IMG/VR virus record: IMGVR_UViG_3300044613_001447
Location: 1 to 37,735 of that record
Direction: 5' to 3' (one strand)
Length of the DNA: 37,735 nt
Source of the DNA: a virus
This document shows, in pieces, positions 32,948 to 37,735 of the stretch (the first letter of the stretch is position 1; each line of letters begins with the position of its first letter). Made by a program: the position numbers and the translations under genes. The notes under the pieces are model-generated. The model worked only from the letters and a program-made list of their open reading frames with translations. It was not told the DNA's origin and ran no database searches.

Positions 32948-33454
32948 TCAACCGAATGGGTTATCGTCGGGTTCAGCAGCGTCACCAAGTTCGACAGGTC
33001 TCGCACGGAGACTGATGAAATTGATGTTGTGGTAGACCTTGCCGTCCTTGGCCGTGCTGCTGCGTTTGCGGACTGTGGCGTGAACACCCTTGAGTGTCGG
33101 CCCCGATTCAGAAAAGCCTTGTGCAAGACCAATGTTCTTGGTTTTCCACTCATCGACCTGAACACCGAGAAGCTTAAGCTCGGCCCCAAGGATGTTGATA
33201 CCAACCGAGTTGCGGAAGAATGTTGTCTTCTCCGTCAAGCAGCCGTGGTTCCCTGGACCATCGATGATCTTCATCGTGATCCGGTGGATCGGTTCGCCAG
33301 TCGATGTCAATTGCGTTAGCTCGCACTTGACGATTTCAACACCATACTCGCCATCAGCCATTCCGTCTGTGCGGACGAACTGAGTCGCCTCTGGTTTGAA
33401 TTCAGCTTGGTACTGCTGAAGAATCTCGTCTGCCCATGCCCAATCATTGCTCAT
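32948..33454 (-). CDS. Putative single-stranded DNA-binding protein
   Basis: This 168-residue protein has a beta-rich middle like an OB fold (GEYGVEIVKCELTQLTSTGE, HRITMKIIDGPG) and ends DDAAEPDDNPFG-like acidic residues with a terminal Pro-Phe, as in SSB tails that bind replication partners. It also resembles DUF669-type phage proteins found in recombination modules. GGAGGG precedes the ATG. It lies between the UvrD-like helicase and the primase-helicase. SSB function is inferred from fold pattern, tail and neighbours. Confidence 0.65.
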   Translation of the reverse strand: MSNDWAWADEILQQYQAEFKPEATQFVRTDGMADGEYGVEIVKCELTQLTSTGEPIHRITMKIIDGPGNHGCLTEKTTFFRNSVGINILGAELKLLGVQVDEWKTKNIGLAQGFSESGPTLKGVHATVRKRSSTAKDGKVYHNINFISLRARPVELGDAAEPDDNPFG

Positions 33455-33457
33455 GTC

Positions 33458-34996
33458 TCAACCCTCCTGTCCACTACGGGACATCCACATTTGCTTAAGC
33501 CATTCACTGGTTTCAGGTCGCTTTGACTTTGCGCCCTCTGCCAGCACCAACCGATGTTTTGACCTAGTCAGAGCGACATAGGCCAGATTCATCTCTTGGA
33601 CCGTTGACTCCTCGTTCTTGCCTTTGCGGCCGAGGATGTGCGGATGCAAAATGTACACACTATTTGCTTCCGAACCTTTGCTTCTGTGAATCGATGAAAG
33701 AATGACTTTTTTGCTCTCATCAATATCGTCTGCGAACATTCTATCGATGGCCGTCATTAATTCCCCAACATTTTCGTTGGAATTTGCAAGAATTCCAATG
33801 CAGTTACACTGATCTGTGTGTGCCTGAATTGCCGAGTCAGAAGCATCACGTTCAATCAATTTGTCCATATTGACCTGTCGATAGTTCGCAATTTTGCGAA
33901 TCAGATCTGGAATGCTGGTTGGGAACAGCTTCTTTATCAGACCTGTCAAACCGTCACCAATTGACCGTCCACGGATAGTGGCTGGTACATTGTTTGAGAT
34001 TAACTGATAGGTCAGTGAAACCAGTGGCGCATTAGACCTACAGATCACTAGGTCACCCGGTAAAACCATTCTTGGTAATGCTGCCTCGACCGTCTCTTCG
34101 TACTCTCCACGGGGGGCATTAGGTCTGTTTTGAATGTCTGGAACCAAGTGCCTGGCCAAGTCTAGGTGGCTCGCCGGGCATCTCCAGCAGGTGGACAGTG
34201 GAAACTCAGTCGCATTGAGTTCTCGACGCAGGGTGTTGAACGACCTTGCGTCAGCACCAGCAAACAACATAATTGATTGGTGTGGATCGCCCACAAACAT
34301 GATGCGTGGCGACAAACCCATAACAAGCTGCTGCTGGGCACGATTAAAGTCTTGTGCCTCATCTGCAATCAGAAAATCATATTGGTGCGCCACAAGGCCC
34401 AAATATGATGGAGCAGATACCATGTCCGTGTAATCCACGGTCTGCATCTGCTCAAGACCAATCTTGACGATGTTGCGAACCATCGAAAGCATCTCGTCAA
34501 AGCTGGACATGTGTGGTGGGAATTCCCACCCTTGCAGGTCGCAAGCCTTGATTATTTGCTTTCGCACAGGCGCTTCATCACCTTCAAAACTTGCAAGTTC
34601 ATTGCGAAAAATATCGATGAGCTTGTTGATGCCGGAAAAACTTTTGTGCAGTTTATCCCGGTGATCGAAAGCCTGCGGGTAAAGTTCCTTCAGGATCTTG
34701 AAGTACTTCTTGCCATCGACCTCTCCAACGCCGGGGATTTTTGATCTAAGCGTTGAGAAACCTACACTGTGAAGCGTTGCTGCCCGTGCAGACAATCCAA
34801 GCCTGCTTTGTAGCTCTGCGGCAATGTGCTTATTGAAAGCAACAAAGCCTACATTTTTCTCATTACTGACACACTTAGCTGCTGCGACAGCCGTTGTGGT
34901 CTTGCCCGATCCAGCAAGGGCACGAACCGCAATATGCTTTCTCTTTGCCCTAACGTAATCGTAAATCGCCTGCTGTTGCTCTGTTGGAACACTCAT
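33458..34996 (-). CDS. UvrD/PcrA-type SF1 helicase
   Basis: This 512-residue DNA helicase shows the SF1A motifs in order: Q-motif TEQQQAIYDYV, Walker A ALAGSGKTTTA (K32), motif II FLIADEAQDF, motif III MFVGDPHQSIMLFAG, motif IV-like STCWRCP, motif V SIHRSKGSEANSVYIL and motif VI YVALTRSKHRL. It is shorter than cellular UvrD/PcrA because the 1B/2B insertions are reduced. It would unwind DNA in replication or recombination. The neighbours are an SSB-like and an annealing-like protein. AAGGAAGG precedes the ATG. Confidence 0.92.
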   Translation of the reverse strand: MSVPTEQQQAIYDYVRAKRKHIAVRALAGSGKTTTAVAAAKCVSNEKNVGFVAFNKHIAAELQSRLGLSARAATLHSVGFSTLRSKIPGVGEVDGKKYFKILKELYPQAFDHRDKLHKSFSGINKLIDIFRNELASFEGDEAPVRKQIIKACDLQGWEFPPHMSSFDEMLSMVRNIVKIGLEQMQTVDYTDMVSAPSYLGLVAHQYDFLIADEAQDFNRAQQQLVMGLSPRIMFVGDPHQSIMLFAGADARSFNTLRRELNATEFPLSTCWRCPASHLDLARHLVPDIQNRPNAPRGEYEETVEAALPRMVLPGDLVICRSNAPLVSLTYQLISNNVPATIRGRSIGDGLTGLIKKLFPTSIPDLIRKIANYRQVNMDKLIERDASDSAIQAHTDQCNCIGILANSNENVGELMTAIDRMFADDIDESKKVILSSIHRSKGSEANSVYILHPHILGRKGKNEESTVQEMNLAYVALTRSKHRLVLAEGAKSKRPETSEWLKQMWMSRSGQEG

Positions 34997-35013
34997 TTCA
35001 ATATCCTTCCTTA

Positions 35014-35280
35014 TTAGATCTTGCCATCACGAATGTCCTGTAAATCAAAACCTTTGGCTTCTCGTGTGTAGCGTTCGTACTTGCCACTACCATCTTCGCT
35101 TAATTTTTGATAGGTGACCTGAATCTGTTCGCAGTTCCTACAACCCCAGGCACGTTCAAGGACACCTCTGATTGGAAAAATACCTTGGTTACTAGCGACA
35201 TCGCATTTAACACAGCGTGGACCCCATGCCCAACGCTCTTCTGTTGTGATGTGCCGCTCTGTTTCACCAATACCACTCAT
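35014..35280 (-). CDS. Small zinc-ribbon-like protein
   Basis: This 88-residue protein has two CxxC pairs: RCVKCDVASNQG and WGCRNCEQ, about 20 residues apart, the layout of a zinc ribbon. An acidic/aromatic C-terminus follows. AAGGAAGGAG precedes the start. It lies between the annealing-like protein and the helicase, so a DNA-associated role is plausible. No named family. Confidence 0.65.
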   Translation of the reverse strand: MSGIGETERHITTEERWAWGPRCVKCDVASNQGIFPIRGVLERAWGCRNCEQIQVTYQKLSEDGSGKYERYTREAKGFDLQDIRDGKI

Positions 35281-35281
35281 G

Positions 35282-36079
35282 TCAAGCTCCTTCCTTGTTA
35301 AGCCACTCTAAAACCCTATTCGCCATCTCCGCATCCAAGTTCACCAAATCTGTCACACCGAATTCTTCACTGATTGCTTTAGCTACAGACTTGGGTGGTA
35401 ATCCAGAAGCCTTGACCTTGCGAGCAAATGCATCACGCAGGTGATCACGCAGGTTTGGCTCAAGCTTCTGCTGCAATTCGGCATCAACTCCCTTGTTGAA
35501 ATTTACAGCAACTGTCTTACCGGCAAGTTTGATTGCCAGAGCAGAGGTACTAGACTTGTCTGATGGCTCAGGCACTGCATTGGTTTTAAGCTGCGGAGTA
35601 TCTTGCACTTCCGATTCATCAAGCCAGCCAAGGCCGCAAAGCGACAATGTGCATCGACGCTTGGCCTTGGTCATCGCCCTCATGCGAGCATTCGCCAGAT
35701 CGATCCCTTTAAGGCCTGCAACGAACACATCCCCTCGATCAATGTCGCGCCTGCCGTCCTTGGCTTGCATCGTAACTATTACGGAAAATATGTCGTCTTT
35801 GAATTCCTCACGCATTTCAACTAGTGAAACTCCGTGGATGGAACGCAACTGGTCAGCACAGTTGCGCTGTGCGTACATTTTCTCTGAACCATCACGCTGC
35901 TTATAAAATCCGAATGGCTGCGTGTAAGGATTCAATCCCAGGCTTTCGCAAACCCTTTTGTAAAGCGCAACCTTATCGTCTGCACTCAAACGACCGTAAT
36001 CGTTTTTCATCAGCGCATGTTCGACAGCTTCTCCCATGCCATACTGTCCAGACGTAACAAGACCTTTCTCATCTACCAT
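35282..36079 (-). CDS. Putative single-strand annealing / recombination protein
   Basis: This 265-residue protein has a conserved core that I know from many phage genomes: DYGRLSADDKVALYKRVCES, LGLNPYTQPFGF, YAQRNCADQLRSIHGVSL and LKGIDLANARMRAMTKAKRR followed by CTLSLCGLGWLDE. Members are often placed with recombination genes, and I believe they act like RecT/Red-beta annealing proteins, but I cannot confirm this. The C-terminal ~100 residues form a separate helical part. ATG 36079 is preferred over 36085 because AAGGAG is at a proper 7 nt. The neighbouring SSB-like and helicase genes fit. Confidence 0.65.
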   Translation of the reverse strand: MVDEKGLVTSGQYGMGEAVEHALMKNDYGRLSADDKVALYKRVCESLGLNPYTQPFGFYKQRDGSEKMYAQRNCADQLRSIHGVSLVEMREEFKDDIFSVIVTMQAKDGRRDIDRGDVFVAGLKGIDLANARMRAMTKAKRRCTLSLCGLGWLDESEVQDTPQLKTNAVPEPSDKSSTSALAIKLAGKTVAVNFNKGVDAELQQKLEPNLRDHLRDAFARKVKASGLPPKSVAKAISEEFGVTDLVNLDAEMANRVLEWLNKEGA

Positions 36080-36101
36080 ATCCATACTCCTTTTTCTTAG
36101 A

Positions 36102-36416
36102 TCAGATCAACTTTTCGGAACGAATGATACGAACACGTTTGGGTGCGAGCAGGCGTAGTGCTGCTCGCTCACCGGCTAGGTCATCGAGGGTAATTACGAC
36201 CATCGCAGGTCGATCATCGCTCGGCCCAGGCACTTCGATTGACTGTCCAATGGAGAGGGTGAACTCAACATCACGCACACGAATAGTTGCTTCACGATCT
36301 GTGACCACAAGGGTTTCCAGAAGGATGTCTTGGCACCCTTCCCATCGCATGACGATGTTTTCGCCAACTTGCCGGATTAGAGACAGCCCACCATACCTGT
36401 TAAAAATCGTCATCAT
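36102..36416 (-). CDS. Tandem CsrA-like RNA-binding protein
   Basis: This 104-residue protein contains two consecutive CsrA-like units. Unit 1 (about 10-47): LSLIRQVGENIVM, then DILLETLVVTDREATIRV, matching CsrA strands 1-4. Unit 2 (about 49-104): EFTLSIGQSIEV, then MVVITLDDLAGERAALRLLA, followed by APKRVRIIRSEKL, matching strands 1-5 and the start of the C-terminal helix. CsrA normally is a ~60-residue homodimer whose RNA sites join strand 1 of one chain and strand 5 of the other. Here one chain keeps the basic strand 1 (unit 1) and the basic strand 5 (unit 2), suggesting one RNA site per chain. It could control phage or host translation. ATGA overlap with the upstream gene. Confidence 0.7.
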   Translation of the reverse strand: MMTIFNRYGGLSLIRQVGENIVMRWEGCQDILLETLVVTDREATIRVRDVEFTLSIGQSIEVPGPSDDRPAMVVITLDDLAGERAALRLLAPKRVRIIRSEKLI

Positions 36417-36892
36417 TTCCCTTCCTTCTTCTGTTTCTTCTTCAACATTCTAGCCCTGGAAACTAAAGCAGCTTCCAGTCTTTCGAGAGAAAATCCTATC
36501 CTGTTCCAGCCGATCACCTTAAAAATGTGGCTGATTTCTGGTGGTATATTCATTTCCTCGATGTGCGTCACGAATTCTGGGTTCGTGATATCCAGCAAGA
36601 ATTCTACCGTTTTACTGGGACTTTGGCGCAGGTTTGTTTCGTCTGAAACGTATGACACTAGAAAAAAAGTTAGATCTTCCATTTCTATACCACGGCAGGA
36701 CAGACCTGCAAGCAGCCTCATTACCCCTTGCATATCCCAGTTGCCTGCCGAAATAACCAACAAATTATATTCGCCGTTATTGATTTCCCCACCATCAAAT
36801 GCACGTTTAAAACGTGACTCCAGTTCTTCTCTCAATGCTATCGACGAACCCATCCCGCCCTCGATGTATTCCTTGGCTAGATCGTTCGACAT
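36413..36892 (-). CDS. Hypothetical protein upstream of the CsrA-like gene
   Basis: This 159-residue mostly helical protein starts MSNDLAKEYIEGG at 36892, with an excellent AAGGAGGTG 7 nt upstream; a longer frame reaches 36967 but overlaps the lipoprotein gene and has no such site. It has a mixed central region (GEYNLLVISAGNWDMQGVMR, TFFLVSYVSDETN) and a Lys-rich end (RARMLKKKQKKEGK). The stop overlaps the ATG of the CsrA-like gene. I recognise no family. It could be a partner of the CsrA-like protein. Confidence 0.65.
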   Translation of the reverse strand: MSNDLAKEYIEGGMGSSIALREELESRFKRAFDGGEINNGEYNLLVISAGNWDMQGVMRLLAGLSCRGIEMEDLTFFLVSYVSDETNLRQSPSKTVEFLLDITNPEFVTHIEEMNIPPEISHIFKVIGWNRIGFSLERLEAALVSRARMLKKKQKKEGK

Positions 36893-36917
36893 AGCGCACC
36901 TCCTTAGTATCATTATC

Positions 36918-37076
36918 CTATCGCACCAATCGCAACACAACCTCACCATGAGGCTTGTCGCCATCATATGATAGCCTGATCTCCGCTTCTGTCCTAGACC
37001 GAGGCGAAGGTGCTACGGCGCAACCGCAAATCAGGCTAGCAGCAGCAATCAAAACAATGCGGAAAATCTTCATCAT
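36918..37076 (-). CDS. Small predicted lipoprotein
   Basis: This 52-residue protein starts MMKIFRIVLIAAASLICGC; the hydrophobic signal with Ile-Cys-Gly before Cys19 is a near-lipobox, followed by AVAPSPRSRTE, a typical flexible mature start. AGGAG lies before the ATG pair at 37076/37073, partly inside the 3' arm of a perfect hairpin. Very small lipoproteins in phages can be outer-spanin-like or superinfection-exclusion proteins; neither can be shown here. The gene lies among early genes, which fits exclusion better than lysis. Confidence 0.65.
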   Translation of the reverse strand: MMKIFRIVLIAAASLICGCAVAPSPRSRTEAEIRLSYDGDKPHGEVVLRLVR

Positions 37077-37083
37077 TCCATCT

Positions 37084-37111
37084 CCTGTGGGATTATTCCC
37101 ACAGGTTTTTT
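37084..37111 (+). terminator. Perfect hairpin with T-run (plus strand), also over the lipoprotein RBS
   Basis: CCTGTGGGA (37084-37092), loop TTAT, TCCCACAGG (37097-37105), then six T. On the plus strand this is a textbook intrinsic terminator. Yet the genes on both sides are read from the minus strand. In minus-strand RNA the hairpin stands directly before the small lipoprotein gene and its 3' arm includes the GG of the AGGAG ribosome binding site. It may stop antisense transcription, or control translation, or both. Confidence 0.6.
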
Positions 37112-37118
37112 ATCGACA

Positions 37119-37406
37119 TTAGTCGTGAGTGTGGCTCAAAGTTTCTTGGAATGTCACACGACTTTCCAGGTCAGCAACCCGCACAACCAGTGCATTCAGA
37201 GCGACGATGAAACGCTGCTTTGCTGCACTAGGACCAGGTTTGCGACCACGCTTGTCGCCTCTGGGCCACAGCGCCACAGCTTCCGATTGAATCGGTGTAG
37301 ATCTTGGGTCAGGCAACCTACCAAGTTTAATTTGGTAGATGACTGCGTTGCGCGTCTTGTTGAAATACCTCGCCATTTCATCAATCGTAGAAATCATCGT
37401 CATCAT
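37119..37406 (-). CDS. AlpA/MerR-like DNA-binding protein
   Basis: This 95-residue protein has an N-terminal helix-turn-helix pattern (STIDEMARYFNKTRNAVIYQ, then IKLGRLPDPRST), with the wing-like region EAVALWPRGDKRGRKPGP and a C-terminal helix/coiled coil (IVALNALVVRVADLESRV). This is the layout of small AlpA/excisionase-type regulators. The start at 37406 follows GAAGGGGA and lies inside the upstream gene by 26 nt. It may regulate early genes. Confidence 0.65.
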   Translation of the reverse strand: MMTMISTIDEMARYFNKTRNAVIYQIKLGRLPDPRSTPIQSEAVALWPRGDKRGRKPGPSAAKQRFIVALNALVVRVADLESRVTFQETLSHTHD

Positions 37407-37602
37407 GAGTCCCCTTCGTGATCGCTTCAAAGAATCCAACTAATGCTCTGGCATCAGCAATCATTCTATGATTTTCTGGGTTACTGGCAACTAATTCGGA
37501 AAATAATTTTTTCGACAAACATCGTAATTTCCAGAGCATCGTTTTGCTCCAAAAGCATGGTGTGCCTGCGTCACCATGCTGCTCACGATAATAGTTCTTC
37601 AC
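37381..37602 (-). CDS. Small hypothetical protein starting with GTG
   Basis: This 73-residue protein begins at GTG 37602, which overlaps the stop of the upstream frame (GTGA). It is basic at the start (KNYYREQHGDAG) and acidic at the end (THDDDDFYD). The centre is helical (KTMLWKLRCLSKKLFSELVA). No family recognised. Its ribosome binding site (GGTGGTG) is weak. The acidic end overlaps the start of the AlpA-like gene. Confidence 0.5.
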   Translation of the reverse strand: MKNYYREQHGDAGTPCFWSKTMLWKLRCLSKKLFSELVASNPENHRMIADARALVGFFEAITKGTHDDDDFYD

Positions 37603-37735
37603 TCAGCACCACCATGTGGGTTATCTGGGATGGATACGCCACCATTCCCCATTCTGTGTTCCCGGCGGAATGATTTCGGAAAAACTTGACGTAACCTGAA
37701 TGCTAGTTTTCTCAATAACACCCTTCTTCTATGGT
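37599..37735 (-). CDS. Partial reading frame cut by the right window edge
   Basis: The minus strand is open from the window edge to a TGA at 37601-37599, 44 codons, with the stop overlapping the next GTG start. The visible part is very basic (RRRVLLRKLAFRLRQVFPK, then SFRREHRMGNGG). The other two minus-strand frames are closed. A GTG at about 37723 with AGAAGAAGG directly before could also be a start. Coding is plausible, not certain. Confidence 0.4.
   Translation of the reverse strand, partial: HRRRVLLRKLAFRLRQVFPKSFRREHRMGNGGVSIPDNPHGGAE

Noticed and set aside
1-37735. tRNA genes, CRISPR arrays, insertion sequences, integrase or lysogeny repressor
   Set aside because: None was seen by eye. 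Short or degenerate examples cannot be excluded without a dedicated search.

Overview
The window is most of the genome of a tailed, long non-contractile-tail (siphovirus-type) bacteriophage, or a prophage read as phage DNA. It has a canonical packaging-head-neck-tail gene order on the + strand and a replication/recombination block on the - strand. No integrase, repressor, tRNA or CRISPR array was seen. The host is probably a planctomycete. The basis is family resemblance from memory, not a search: the secreted-type protein at 27022-27672, the cysteine-rich C-terminus of the protein ending at 23519, and the style of the papain-like peptidase all resemble proteins common in Planctomycetota and their phages. 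Both window edges cut through minus-strand reading frames, so the genome continues on both sides.

Layout. (1) 1-1437: an edge-truncated minus-strand gene, one small minus-strand gene, then about 800 bp of AT-rich DNA full of direct and inverted repeats, lying between leftward and rightward transcription. It is a candidate origin, control or packaging region. (2) 1438-9613: small and large terminase, portal with an extra C-terminal domain, MuF-like minor head protein, protease-scaffold, decoration protein and major capsid protein. (3) 9616-13768: small head-surface and neck genes, including a triplicated ~105-residue beta-rich family that flanks an HK97 gp10-like gene, a fiber-like protein, a head-closure candidate and a tail-terminator candidate. 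(4) 13768-18888: two small beta-domain proteins, two tandem tail-tube-like proteins, the G/GT tail chaperones with a classic A AAA AAG frameshift site, and the tape measure. (5) 18888-27025: distal tail and adhesin proteins, with a holin-like membrane protein and a sulfotransferase embedded among them, ending in a 760-residue LamG-type adhesin. (6) 27022-29855: a Planctomycetes-style exported protein, a papain-like peptidase (candidate lysis enzyme), a hypothetical protein and a calcineurin-like phosphoesterase whose ribosome binding site lies in a perfect 12-bp inverted repeat. (7) 37735 down to 29830, minus strand: small early-type genes, an AlpA/MerR-like DNA-binding protein, a small lipoprotein, an unknown protein, a tandem CsrA-like protein, a putative single-strand annealing protein, a Zn protein, a UvrD-type helicase, an SSB-like protein, a DNA-binding adaptor, a primase-helicase and three small genes.

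The plus-strand block appears to be the late operon (packaging, particle, lysis) and the minus-strand block the early/middle operon (DNA replication, recombination, post-transcriptional control). They meet tail-to-tail with a 26-bp overlap at 29830-29855. The most unusual items are the single-chain tandem CsrA-like protein, the sulfotransferase inside the adhesin cluster, the papain-like peptidase at the lysis position, the repeat-rich region before the terminase, and several hairpins that cover ribosome binding sites. All functions are read from motifs by eye; no database was searched.
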